From a bacterium c-19 (GTDB taxonomy: Bacteria > Bacillota_I > Bacilli_A > Erysipelotrichales > Erysipelotrichaceae): a DNA stretch of 48,834 nucleotides. The stretch covers positions 1 through 48,834 of the forward strand of contig QZED01000011.1 of assembly GCA_009917405.1 (NCBI GenBank). The letters run 5' to 3'. The notes beneath the pieces are model-generated. The model made no database searches. It was not told the origin of the DNA and saw nothing but the letters and a program-made list of their open reading frames with translations. This document shows, piece after piece, positions 1 through 8,803 of this stretch; within the stretch, counting starts at the first letter, position 1; every line of letters begins with the position of its first letter. Both the position numbers and the translations under genes were made by a program.

Positions 1-25
1 ATACAGGATAACATCCATGTGTTAA

Positions 26-1744
<1,719 letters not shown>

Positions 1745-2144
1745 GTACACGTTTTGTACCACTAAAATAATATAAGCGATTTAAAAGTTGTAAATTTTGG
1801 TACAAATTAGCATATTTTAGCTACCCAAAATAGATGATTTTGTCAGACATTTGTATTACAAATCGGTAAAATTACTATTTTTTTCTTAATTTTATGTCTT
1901 ACAATTGTCATACAAAAATAAAAATGTCATACACGAAAACCCTTGTAAACTTGCCACTGGCGAGTTGTTGTCAGACATCTTTATCCTGCTAAAAAAGTGA
2001 CTCTTGATTTGGTACATAAAAAAATAAAAATGCATTTAGAAAAATTCAAAAAAATGTACATATAATCTTTAAAAAGATTTTAGAATGTAATATAATTTTA
2101 TTAGTTATTCAAATGTGAAAAATTAAATTAATGGAGGTTGTTTT
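1745..2144. other. Gene-free segment between recombinase and nucleotidyltransferase genes
   Basis: No ORF worth calling. It holds an inverted repeat directly after the recombinase stop (GGTACA...TGTACC, about 1744-1760), five copies of an octamer GTCAKACA or a close variant (separate entry), a small hairpin near 1951-1965, and a possible -10 (TATAAT, 2091-2096) for the following gene. Confidence 0.5.
1842..1977 (+). repeat. Five direct copies of a GTCAKACA-type octamer
   Basis: Copies read GTCAGACA (1842-1849), GTCTTACA (1896-1903), GTCATACA (1907-1914), GTCATACA (1926-1933) and GTCAGACA (1970-1977), all in the same orientation. The spacing is irregular. Their place just downstream of a serine recombinase gene makes recombinase or regulator binding a reasonable guess, but no att core could be identified. 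Confidence 0.45.
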
Positions 2145-2906
2145 ATGTATTGGGAAGAAAAGTTAAATAAATTTTTAGAAAATTGGGAATATATGAATGA
2201 TACTATTGGTATTTTAGTATGTGGTAGTTATATAACTGGTAATCCCTCAACACACTCTGATTTAGATGTTCATATTATTTTAAATGAAAATGTAAATTAT
2301 AGAGAAAGAGGAAATAAAATTGTTGATGGATTATTGATTGAATATTTTGCTAATCCAGCAAAACAAATTAGAGAATATTTTAAAGATGATTATACAAATG
2401 TTAGACCTATGTCACAAACTCAATTTATAACTGGTAAAATCTTACTTGATAAAACAGGAGAAGTAAAAGCACTAAAAGAAGAGGCAAGAAAAATGCTTGA
2501 TATGCATTATAATGATTTAGATACTAATATAAATGCCTTAAACAAATATGGAATGTGGGATATGCTTGATGATTTGCAAGATTGTTTAGATAATAATCGT
2601 GATGATTTTGATTTTATTTATTATTGTAATTTAGATAAACTTTTATCTTTATATATGAAACAAATAAAAATGGCATATAATAAAAAGACAATATTAGGTA
2701 ATATAACAAGCGAAATAGTAAGAAACAAATATTTATTAGAGGAACTTCCAGATAAAGACATTAAAGAATTAATCAAAAATTGTATTGTTCTTGCAAGTAA
2801 AGAAGAACGAATGAAAAATTATGAATTACTTACAAATAAAATATTTAATTTAACTGGTGGTTTTGATATAGATAAATTTAAGTTTAAAAGTCCAGTAGAC
2901 TGTTAA
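2145..2906 (+). CDS. Nucleotidyltransferase-domain protein
   Basis: Protein of 253 residues with the Pol-beta-type nucleotidyltransferase signature at its N-terminus: GSYITG (27-32) followed by SDLDVH (38-43), giving the metal-binding pair D39 and D41. Families with this minimal domain include aminoglycoside and lincosamide nucleotidylyltransferases as well as many proteins of unknown substrate. The C-terminal two thirds are helical and charged and not recognised. The start is supported by GGAGGT 9 bases upstream. It lies in the AT-rich island behind the recombinase and shares its codon bias, so it looks like accessory cargo. A drug-modifying role is possible but cannot be concluded. No HEPN partner of the MNT/HEPN toxin-antitoxin type is adjacent. 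Confidence 0.7.
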   Translation: MYWEEKLNKFLENWEYMNDTIGILVCGSYITGNPSTHSDLDVHIILNENVNYRERGNKIVDGLLIEYFANPAKQIREYFKDDYTNVRPMSQTQFITGKILLDKTGEVKALKEEARKMLDMHYNDLDTNINALNKYGMWDMLDDLQDCLDNNRDDFDFIYYCNLDKLLSLYMKQIKMAYNKKTILGNITSEIVRNKYLLEELPDKDIKELIKNCIVLASKEERMKNYELLTNKIFNLTGGFDIDKFKFKSPVDC

Positions 2907-3016
2907 GAAGTATACAAATAAATAGTTATTATTTGATATAAAAGTATACTTAAATCAAGTATTCCAACTAGAACAGAACATCAACATATTTATATTTATA
3001 AAAGGCAAACTGATTT

Positions 3017-3045
3017 TTGACAAAATTATATAAATATGTTATTAT
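3017..3045 (+). promoter_or_regulatory. Promoter of candidate antisense RNA
   Basis: A perfect -35 TTGACA (3017-3022), 17-bp spacer and -10 TATTAT (3040-3045). It points toward the small toxin-like gene on the other strand, and a transcript starting near 3052 would end at the terminator at 3131-3168. Confidence 0.6.
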
Positions 3046-3051
3046 GAATAT

Positions 3052-3166
3052 GTCAAGGAACTTGCATAAAATAAAAAAAGAGGAACATTCGATCTTGCAA
3101 GTGAATGTCGCCTCTAATTAAATTAGTTGTGACACTCTATCAGTGCTGAAGAGTGTCTATTTTTTT
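3052..3166 (+). ncRNA. Candidate antitoxin antisense RNA, about 115 nt
   Basis: The RNA is bounded by the consensus promoter at 3017-3045 and the hairpin plus T-run at 3131-3168. It is antisense to the whole 3' end of the minus-strand toxin-like mRNA, including that mRNA's own terminator. It also carries GACACTCTATC (3131-3141), nearly repeated at 3278-3289 (GACACTCATATC) in the mRNA 5' leader, so it could pair with the mRNA at both ends. This geometry matches the Fst/RNAII (par) type I toxin-antitoxin arrangement. It is an inference from layout only. Confidence 0.5.
3072..3114 (-). terminator. Terminator of toxin-like mRNA
   Basis: On the minus strand, GAGG plus CGACATTC pairs with GAATGTT plus CCTC around a 12-nt loop and runs into seven or more Ts. 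Confidence 0.65.
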
Positions 3167-3168
3167 AT
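3131..3168 (+). terminator. Terminator of antisense RNA
   Basis: GACACTC (3131-3137) pairs with GAGTGTC (3151-3157), followed by TATTTTTTTATT. The right arm overlaps the stop codon of the minus-strand small ORF. Confidence 0.65.
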
Positions 3169-3228
3169 TGCTAACACCAATAAGGTAGAAAGTAACAAAA
3201 TGATAGCAATGAGCTTTAGAACTTTCAC
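3157..3228 (-). CDS. Small hydrophobic peptide, candidate type I toxin
   Basis: A GTG-initiated ORF of 23 residues: a lysine-flanked single hydrophobic helix (VKVLKLIAIILLL at the start, AIKK at the end), as expected of membrane-acting type I toxins. The closest Shine-Dalgarno sequence (GGGAGG, 3255-3250) lies 21 bases before GTG but only 3 bases before an in-frame ATT at 3246, so a 29-residue form starting at AUU is an alternative. That Shine-Dalgarno can pair with CCUCC at 3275-3271 in the same mRNA, which would sequester it. The gene is convergent with the antisense RNA at 3052-3166. I do not recognise the exact toxin family. Confidence 0.45.
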   Translation of the reverse strand: MKVLKLIAIILLLSTLLVLAIKK

Positions 3229-3305
3229 TATAAAAGTCTTAGTAATCTACCTCCCTTCTTTTTCAAGATTGGAGGACGACACTCATATCAAATATTCCTA
3301 TTAGG

Positions 3306-3332
3306 ATTATATAATAACTAACATTAAGACAA
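3306..3332 (-). promoter_or_regulatory. Promoter of toxin-like mRNA
   Basis: On the minus strand, -10 TATAAT (3311-3306) is preceded by TTGTCT (3332-3327) at a short 15-bp spacing. The leader from about 3300 to the GTG would be about 70 nt and contains the anti-Shine-Dalgarno segment. Confidence 0.4.
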
Positions 3333-3349
3333 GCAAACTTGTAAAAAAA

Positions 3350-3379
3350 TTGACTTTTTTTCAAGAGTTATGTTACAAT
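3350..3379 (+). promoter_or_regulatory. Promoter of small structured RNA
   Basis: TTGACT (3350-3355), 18-bp spacer, TACAAT (3374-3379). It lies back to back with the toxin-like mRNA promoter and drives the terminator-ended segment that follows. Confidence 0.5.
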
Positions 3380-3385
3380 GGTTAT

Positions 3386-3484
3386 AGGAATTAACCTTAA
3401 TGCGAATTTCCAAACGTGGTTTACTCACGCACCAGATTAGTAGGAAACTCGAACTTAAAAATTTATAAGAGTTCGAGTTTTAAT
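3386..3484 (+). ncRNA. Candidate small structured RNA of unknown family, about 100 nt
   Basis: A promoter precedes it and a hairpin of 11 perfect base pairs ends it (AAACTCGAACT at 3445-3455 with AGTTCGAGTTT at 3470-3480, then a short T tail). Upstream of that, TTTCC (3407-3411) can pair with GGAAA (3443-3447), enclosing a CGTG/CACG hairpin (3415-3418 with 3426-3429). The GGAAA arm shares AAA with the terminator stem, so the outer pairs exclude each other. No ORF lies inside or directly behind it. It does not resemble any riboswitch, SRP RNA, 6S RNA or tracrRNA that I know, and it has no complementarity to the repeats that follow. Confidence 0.45.
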
Positions 3485-3553
3485 ATACCCAAAATTATGA
3501 TAATTTTTTATTTAAAAAAACTAGTAAATCGAGTGTTTTTCACACCATATTTT

Positions 3554-4455
3554 CCATTATGGAAAATATAGGCATTGCCCTGCTTAAAGAAGGATATTAC
3601 TACCGATATTCTGATAATATATATGTCAGAGTACAGATAAAGATGTGCTTTTGCTTTTATTAGATTAGCATTTACACAAATTATCATCTGTTTAAATCGT
3701 ATAATTACGCAGTCAAATGATACACTTTTGCTAAATTAGCTAATCAATAGAAAATAATTAAACAAAATATATATGTATTTCATATACATTTTCTATTTTA
3801 GATAATTTATTTTGAAAATACACCATGAAATAAAGCGTTTGGTTAAAGTTGTTTGCTAAATTGGAAAACAATTTCCTTCACAAACAAGAATGACTGAATA
3901 CATTACAGTTTTTCTATATTTTAGACAATACGCGGTCATAAAATCGATAAGCATAGATCTTTATGCTTATATTCAGTGATTCGTTAAGCCAATCAAGAGT
4001 TCATATTTTTGCGCTTCAATCATACGTATTTTCTATTTTAGATAATTTATACATATAAAATGGTTGTTTTTAACTTAATTACGCCAAATTATTTTCTATT
4101 TTAGCAAAAATAATAAGATTGTTATTCGTCATTACCATCATCATTATCTATTTTAGATAAATTTTTAGTCATAAATTGAACTATAGGCTATATAATTCTC
4201 TAAAATAGAAAATTCATATAATGAAATTATGAAATAGACTTCTGTTTCGCACAATTTCTCTATAATGGATAAATTTTTCCCGCACAAACCTATATACAGT
4301 CTATTTTTTATCTATATTAGCTAATTTAGTGAAATAATCTCTATCACAATCTAAAAGAGCGGGGTGTGAAGCGATTGGATTTGCTATTTTGGAAAATATA
4401 TCAGTTATATAGCTATAAATTATGCGCTTTTCGCTCATTGAGTTTGCTAATTTAG
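3554..4455. repeat. Array of about 13 near-palindromic sites with about 60-bp period
   Basis: Sites share a dyad of the form TTTkCTAwwwTAGmAAA (or CCAwwwTGG in the first). Core positions: 3554-3562, 3731-3739, 3793-3801, 3856-3864, 3914-3924, 4033-4041, 4096-4104, 4148-4156, 4200-4208, 4260-4268, 4312-4320 with an adjacent 4321-4329, 4384-4392 and 4447-4455. Centre-to-centre steps are mostly 52-63 bp; the larger steps are close to multiples of 59 (177 and 118). Intervening sequences of about 40 bp are unrelated to each other. There is no ORF. A regular array of protein-binding sites, or a heavily decayed repeat-spacer array, would fit. Confidence 0.55.
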
Positions 4456-4758
4456 AAAACACCTATATCTGAGCCAGCATCCGATTACCATTCTTTATTT
4501 TCAGCTTATTTTTTACACTTCCTACCGGATACTCTCACCTTTTTCTAAAGCCTGCCCTTTTTCAGCGTTGTCTTTTTCCAACCAAAACAAATTGGTAATT
4601 TCTTCCTATATATAATATATAGGAAAGAGTGTTTGTCCGGCTCACCGTAAAAACGATCAACTTCACTGCAAAAAAACTAAAAGATTCATAAAACGCGCAT
4701 GAAAAAGCATGATTCCTATCCCCTTATCATATATATAAAGTGATAAGGAGGTATCGGC
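4456..4758 (+). other. Gene-free boundary segment between island and core genes
   Basis: No gene. It contains a 23-bp inverted repeat centred on TATAATATATAGG near 4605-4624 and the hairpin directly upstream of yabP (separate entry). Base composition changes from very AT-rich to that of the core genes in this stretch, so the right boundary of the island probably lies here. Confidence 0.4.
4722..4748 (+). promoter_or_regulatory. Inverted repeat overlapping the yabP ribosome binding site
   Basis: CCTTATCA (4722-4729) is the perfect complement of TGATAAGG (4741-4748), and the right arm contains the start of the AAGGAGG Shine-Dalgarno of yabP. It could be an operator or an RNA hairpin that masks the site until sporulation. 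Confidence 0.4.
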
Positions 4759-5058
4759 ATGGAAGAAAACAATAATCCGCTTCGTTTTGAAACCAATCCG
4801 TATCACAACGTCATTATGAAAGATCGTAAGGCTTTGGACGTTACCGGTGTAAAACAAATCGACAGCTTTGATGCATCTGAATTTCTGATTGAAACTGCAC
4901 AAGGCTGGATGGTTATCCAAGGAAAAGAACTTGTGTTGGATAAATTGGATAAAGAACGCGGCGATGTCAGCATTCGCGGCATTATAGAATCCCTTTCTTA
5001 TGTTTCCAGTAATAAAAACGGCGGTAAGGAATCAATGATTTCTAAAATCTTTAAATAG
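4759..5058 (+). CDS. yabP: Sporulation protein YabP
   Basis: A 99-residue protein of the YabP/YqfC family, needed for spore formation and acting in the mother cell in Bacillus. The family pattern (NNPLRFETNPYHNVIMKDRKALDVTGV...SFDASEFLIET) runs over nearly the whole length with no signal peptide. The start is set by AAGGAGG 7 bases upstream. yabQ follows three bases after the stop and divIC after that, the same order as in Bacillus. This indicates an endospore-forming ancestor or host. In other Firmicutes mazG and hslR-type genes precede yabP; here the AT-rich island takes their place. Confidence 0.85.
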   Translation: MEENNNPLRFETNPYHNVIMKDRKALDVTGVKQIDSFDASEFLIETAQGWMVIQGKELVLDKLDKERGDVSIRGIIESLSYVSSNKNGGKESMISKIFK

Positions 5059-5061
5059 TAT

Positions 5062-5526
5062 ATGTTATTACCGCAACAGATTCAAGCAATCTTATATCAT
5101 CTGATGATGGGGTGGTTCTATGGCTGCACATTCTCTTTCTTGTGCAGCCTTACTGTTTATTTGCACTTTAAGCTTTTGAAAGGAACAGCGGAAATCCTGT
5201 TCCATATCAGTTTTATATTACTGGCTTTTTATGGTTTATATCAAATTAACGGCGGAGTTACCAACATTTATTTAACCATATTTTTCCTATTGGGTGTGTT
5301 TATTTACTATAAATGGTATTTATCCGTATTCACACATTTTTTTGCATGGTTCATTCGCTTATTTCGCCCTTTAAAACGCAAATTTCATCTTGTCAAATTG
5401 AAATTAATTGGTATAATTAAAGTACGTCGCAAAAAACGGGCAAAAAGGAGAGCGGAACATGAAAAACGCAAAAAAGAAAAGCGGAAACAAAAAGAAGCAA
5501 TATCATCCGATGAAAAAATTCTTTAG
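5062..5526 (+). CDS. yabQ: Spore cortex biosynthesis protein YabQ
   Basis: Polytopic membrane protein of 154 residues; in Bacillus YabQ sits in the membranes around the forespore and is required for cortex formation. Four hydrophobic stretches fall at about 12-35, 42-62, 66-84 and 88-100, and a very basic tail follows (RRKKRAKRRAEHEKRKKEKR). The start is three bases after the yabP stop without its own strong Shine-Dalgarno, suggesting translational coupling. The last 68 bases overlap divIC in another frame, which is an unusually long overlap. The basic C-terminal tail is largely encoded by this region and could be a lineage extension. Confidence 0.85.
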   Translation: MLLPQQIQAILYHLMMGWFYGCTFSFLCSLTVYLHFKLLKGTAEILFHISFILLAFYGLYQINGGVTNIYLTIFFLLGVFIYYKWYLSVFTHFFAWFIRLFRPLKRKFHLVKLKLIGIIKVRRKKRAKRRAEHEKRKKEKRKQKEAISSDEKIL

Positions 5527-5815
5527 TGTTTTTTTAGTTATGGTCGGCTGTAGCTTTACTTATATGTCTGCGAAGGAAATTATTACAACAATGCAGCTTC
5601 AACAGGAAATCAAGCAAACCGAAGCTGAAATTGAAGCTTTGAAAACTCAGGAAGCGAAGCTTGAAGAACAGAAACAGAAATTTTCCGACGAAGAATATGT
5701 GAAGCGTTATGCTCGCGGTAAGTTCTTATTATCCAAAGATGGAGAAACCTTATATAAGCTTAATGATCAGGAAAGTGACAATACAAACGATAAAGCGAAT
5801 ACCGATGCAGAATAG
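5459..5815 (+). CDS. divIC: Septum formation initiator DivIC (FtsB family)
   Basis: Bitopic cell-division protein of 118 residues: basic cytoplasmic N-terminus (1-20), one membrane segment (about 21-38, FFSVFLVMVGCSFTYMSA), an extracytoplasmic coiled coil (about 45-80, LQQEIKQTEAEIEALK pattern) and the FtsB/DivIC signature EEYVKRYARGKFLLSKDGE. It joins the FtsL/DivIB divisome subcomplex. The start ATG follows AAGGAG within the yabQ coding region. The order yabP-yabQ-divIC matches Bacillus. An intrinsic terminator overlaps the stop codon. Confidence 0.88.
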   Translation: MKNAKKKSGNKKKQYHPMKKFFSVFLVMVGCSFTYMSAKEIITTMQLQQEIKQTEAEIEALKTQEAKLEEQKQKFSDEEYVKRYARGKFLLSKDGETLYKLNDQESDNTNDKANTDAE

Positions 5816-5829
5816 GATTCGCTTTTTTT
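5793..5829 (+). terminator. Terminator of yabP-yabQ-divIC
   Basis: AAGCGAAT (5793-5800) pairs with ATTCGCTT (5817-5824) and is followed by Ts; the stop codon of divIC lies in the loop. Confidence 0.75.
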
Positions 5830-5951
5830 ATATGATAATAATCACTCTGTCTCTGCCGTTTTAATTACCAAGTTTGACAAAAAGGTAGTAAACTGCTCAG
5901 ATTTCAAGTAAAATAAAGGCATAATCAATGCATTAAAAGGAGGCTTTATTT

Positions 5952-6176
5952 ATGGAACTAATTGTCATCGGTATTTATATTCTTATCATTGGATTCTTTT
6001 TACTAATTATCGTAAGATTGTATCAAGCCTTAACGATTTATGTAATCAAAAATGCACATTATTTACCATCAGGTATTTTTATCAGAAAAAACGATCTTCC
6101 TTATATGAATATACCTGAAGAACCTTTGCCGCAAGAAAGTAAAGAAACAGATAAAACAGAAGAAACGGAAGAATAA
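5952..6176 (+). CDS. Small membrane protein, unknown function
   Basis: A 74-residue protein with one long hydrophobic helix (about 1-30, ELIVIGIYILIIGFFLLIIV) and a soluble acidic tail rich in Glu, Lys and Thr. A strong AGGAGG lies 7 bases before the ATG, so it is likely translated. It stands alone between the divIC terminator and the two-component genes. I do not recognise a family. Confidence 0.6.
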   Translation: MELIVIGIYILIIGFFLLIIVRLYQALTIYVIKNAHYLPSGIFIRKNDLPYMNIPEEPLPQESKETDKTEETEE

Positions 6177-6312
6177 CATATCTGAATAAATAATAATGAT
6201 AACTGACTTATATTATAAATGCCTGTGCTTAGGGTTTACTCTGTAATCTAGGATAGCGATTGGCATTTATTGTATGTTATAATAATGCCGGAAGATACGA
6301 AAAGGTGAACGA

Positions 6313-6978
6313 ATGAAAATTGCCGTTTTAGATGATGAAAAAATCTACAGAGATAAAATCAGTGAGATCATTTATAAAAATGATCCTTTTGCGGCTGTCG
6401 ATACATTTGCGAGCACAGCGGAATTACTTCACAGCAATACCGCTTATGAACTGCTGTTGCTGGATATTGAAATGCCTGAAACAGACGGCATCACCTTTGT
6501 TAAAAATTATGCGTCTTTGTTTCAGGACATTCTTTTTATCACCTCATATGATAAATATATTTTTGATTCTTTTCTGCCTAATGTCAGAGGCTATATTGTA
6601 AAGGATCGAATGGAAGATGTTCTGATTCCGAAAATCTGCCAAATAAAAAATCAAAGAGCCACCATCATTCAATTTCATACCGATTTAGGTATTTTACCGA
6701 TTTCCTCTGATCATATTCAATACTTTTATACTGAGGATACGTTTGTTTATTTGGTTACTTTCACCAAAAAATATTCCTTAACCTATAAATCCATGAAACA
6801 GCTGCCGATCGATTACACTCATTTCTTTTACGCAAGCCGAAGCCATTTAGTTCAGATCACCAATATTTCAGAACTGCAAAAAACTACAACAAGCATTAAA
6901 ATGAAAAACAAAGATGTGATCAAAGTAAGCAGACGTAATTGGAAAAGCTTAACGGAAGCTTTCGCAAGGAGCGGATAA
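6313..6978 (+). CDS. LytTR-family response regulator (AgrA/ComE-like)
   Basis: Receiver domain (1-115) with acidic pocket D7/D8, phospho-acceptor D51 in LLLLDIEMPETDG, and K99 region YIVKD; C-terminal LytTR DNA-binding domain (about 125-221) containing the typical FFYASRSHLVQITNISEL segment. It activates transcription by binding direct repeats upstream of target promoters. AAAGGTGA lies upstream of the ATG and a TATAAT box at 6278-6283 without a good -35, consistent with an activated promoter. The kinase gene follows after one base, and a broken agrB with a LytTR-type repeat pair lies beyond it, so this is the regulator of an agr-like quorum-sensing system. Confidence 0.9.
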   Translation: MKIAVLDDEKIYRDKISEIIYKNDPFAAVDTFASTAELLHSNTAYELLLLDIEMPETDGITFVKNYASLFQDILFITSYDKYIFDSFLPNVRGYIVKDRMEDVLIPKICQIKNQRATIIQFHTDLGILPISSDHIQYFYTEDTFVYLVTFTKKYSLTYKSMKQLPIDYTHFFYASRSHLVQITNISELQKTTTSIKMKNKDVIKVSRRNWKSLTEAFARSG

Positions 6979-6979
6979 T

Positions 6980-8224
6980 ATGGAATGGGCGGTAGAATTC
7001 GGTTTTAACCTCATAGACTATACTTATTTATTATATTTTTATTATATGTTAATCGGCAAACAGTGGGATCGGCGAAAAATTATCACCGGTATTCTTTTGA
7101 TTTCCATAATTCAGTTTATCAAAGATCGCATTTTTTTATACGGTACGCAATCCTATGCCATCGATGTATTTTTAGTCACCGGCTTTTTGTTTTTACATGC
7201 ACATCGACGCACCTTAAACTATTTTTTCTATGCGCTTTTGATCGACATCACCTTTAACTTTTGCATCACCTTTTTTATCTCGATTGCGATCAAGTTCGGC
7301 GTTAATATAGCGAATACTTTTGTGTTTGGTTATGAACGAGTCGTGTTTGCCCTGTGTTTGAAAGTCTTTACCGTTATTGTATTATGGTTTGTTGTGAAAT
7401 TTCTTGTAAAGTTTGGAATGCAGGATTTGAAGACCGAACGTATAACAATTGTAATAACGATCATTGCGGAATTCATATTCAATTACTTGCTTGATGTGGC
7501 TAAAGACAATACCGAAATCCTTTTATATACGGTATTATTAACACTCGTAATGGTAACCAATTTCTATATCTTTTATCGCTACAGCCGCTTTATCCAAAGT
7601 CGATCCGAAGCGGAAATCATTGAGCAGTCAATCAATATTACCTCTGATTATGTCACAAAGCTTCAAAAAGAACAGGACAATATCAGAAAGATGCGTCATG
7701 ATATGAAAAATCAATTGTCTGTTCTATCTATTTTATTAAAAGATAAAAAATACGATGAAGCAAATACGATTCTGACAGATCTGTGTGATTCCGTTGATTC
7801 CGCAAAAACGGCAATTTCAGGCAATATATTTATCGATGCGATTCTAAAGCAGAAAATGAATGAATACGCTGACATCGCCTTTCATTTAGATTTACAGATC
7901 ACCAAGGATTTTGTCTTTGACGGAAAATATTTGATCTCACTGCTTTCCAATATCATCGATAATGCTTGTGAAGAATTAAGACGAATTCATGAATCATCTT
8001 TCCAGCTTAAAATCATCGGAAATCGATCGCAGCTATTGATCGTCGCACAAAACAAATGCCGCGAAACAATTGACTTTCAAACCGATAAGGATCACCGAGA
8101 ACACGGCTATGGATTAAAAATCATTCAAGAGATCACTAATAAATATGACGGAACGCTGATTACCGATGTAAAAAACGGTTTTTTTGAGATTCGTGTATTA
8201 TTGTTATTCGCAAATGAAAACTGA
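6980..8224 (+). CDS. Sensor histidine kinase, AgrC/HPK10 type
   Basis: A 414-residue membrane kinase that should sense a peptide signal and phosphorylate the upstream LytTR regulator. Six hydrophobic segments occupy residues 1-205; a coiled linker leads to the phospho-acceptor region IRKMRHDMKNQL with H240, and the GHKL ATPase domain follows with the N-box NIIDNACEEL (N328) and a glycine box HGYGLKII near the C-terminus. The gene starts one base after the response regulator. It lacks an extracytoplasmic sensor domain, as in AgrC. Its presumed peptide-processing partner agrB downstream is disrupted, so its ligand source is uncertain. Confidence 0.88.
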   Translation: MEWAVEFGFNLIDYTYLLYFYYMLIGKQWDRRKIITGILLISIIQFIKDRIFLYGTQSYAIDVFLVTGFLFLHAHRRTLNYFFYALLIDITFNFCITFFISIAIKFGVNIANTFVFGYERVVFALCLKVFTVIVLWFVVKFLVKFGMQDLKTERITIVITIIAEFIFNYLLDVAKDNTEILLYTVLLTLVMVTNFYIFYRYSRFIQSRSEAEIIEQSINITSDYVTKLQKEQDNIRKMRHDMKNQLSVLSILLKDKKYDEANTILTDLCDSVDSAKTAISGNIFIDAILKQKMNEYADIAFHLDLQITKDFVFDGKYLISLLSNIIDNACEELRRIHESSFQLKIIGNRSQLLIVAQNKCRETIDFQTDKDHREHGYGLKIIQEITNKYDGTLITDVKNGFFEIRVLLLFANEN

Positions 8225-8252
8225 CCGTTCAGTGAAAATATCGACCGCTCAC
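8224..8252 (+). promoter_or_regulatory. LytTR/AgrA-type direct-repeat operator
   Basis: ACCGTTCAGTGA (8224-8235) and ACCGCTCACTGA (8244-8255) are imperfect direct repeats with a start-to-start distance of 20 bp (9-mer plus 11-bp spacer; family usual is 12 plus or minus 1). The first matches the published AgrA-type 9-mer consensus form. The pair ends 11 bp before the -35 of the agrB promoter, the usual position for LytTR activation. Confidence 0.55.
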
Positions 8253-8262
8253 TGACTGAGCA

Positions 8263-8291
8263 TTGCCTTTTTACATACAGAACATTATAAT
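8263..8291 (+). promoter_or_regulatory. Promoter of the agrB remnant
   Basis: TTGCCT (8263-8268), 17-bp spacer, TATAAT (8286-8291). The transcript would start near 8298, 16 bases before the ATG of the broken agrB. Confidence 0.65.
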
Positions 8292-8313
8292 ATAAGTATA
8301 GGAGGGAAGACGT

Positions 8314-8797
8314 ATGGCAGGACAGTTAGGAAACTAATTATGTAAATAGCTGTATGAAAAAGGTAAGATAGAGATAAGTCAAACTGATTTAATACGTTAT
8401 TCATTTAAAATACTATGCAGCGAAATTAAGAAGACCATAATTATATTTGGATATGGGATCCTGTCAAATCAGTTATTATACACGCTCATGTATCTTTCAT
8501 ACCTTAAGTTATAATTTACAAGGGTATCATGAGAAAACAATGAGCATATGTCTGTCGCTAACCATCGGTGCATATTTAAAAACTATGTTTTTATACACAT
8601 ATGTTACTTATGCATGGGGAAATCTATTCTTGTTTATCAGTTTGGAATACAAGCGGCATATTGCATACGAAAGTACAATTAAAGCCACTGTTTATGTCGG
8701 CATCGTTAAAGCTTGTTATATGACAGCAACAGTAATTATGAATGATTTTAGCTTGATCGTTTCTGCCAGCACTCTTTTCAGAAAGGAGGACAAGTGA
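8314..8797 (+). pseudogene. agrB: agrB, disrupted (signal peptide protease/exporter)
   Basis: AgrB is the membrane endopeptidase that cuts and cyclises the AgrD pre-peptide. After GGAGGG and ATG at 8314 one frame reads MAGQLGN, TAA, LCK, TAG, then LYEKGKIEISQTDLIRYSFK, a typical AgrB N-terminus in which both stops sit where lysine is expected. Around 8506-8515 the homology moves to another frame, giving NLQGYHEKTMSIC, which holds the catalytic His and Cys seven residues apart, then LEYKRH and a further membrane segment to 8797. So there are two nonsense codons, one frameshift and probably a small deletion. The intact promoter and operator upstream suggest recent loss. Confidence 0.75.
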
Positions 8798-8803
8798 AAA
8801 ACA

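Noticed and set aside
3554..4455. CRISPR array
   Set aside because: The 60-bp spacing looks right, but the repeats are only about 17-22 bp, vary strongly, occur in both orientations and are dyad-symmetric. No cas gene or leader is present in the window.
4663..4920. Minus-strand ORF of 85 codons over the yabP start
   Set aside because: It is antisense to the well-supported yabP gene and to its promoter region, has no ribosome binding site and resembles no protein.
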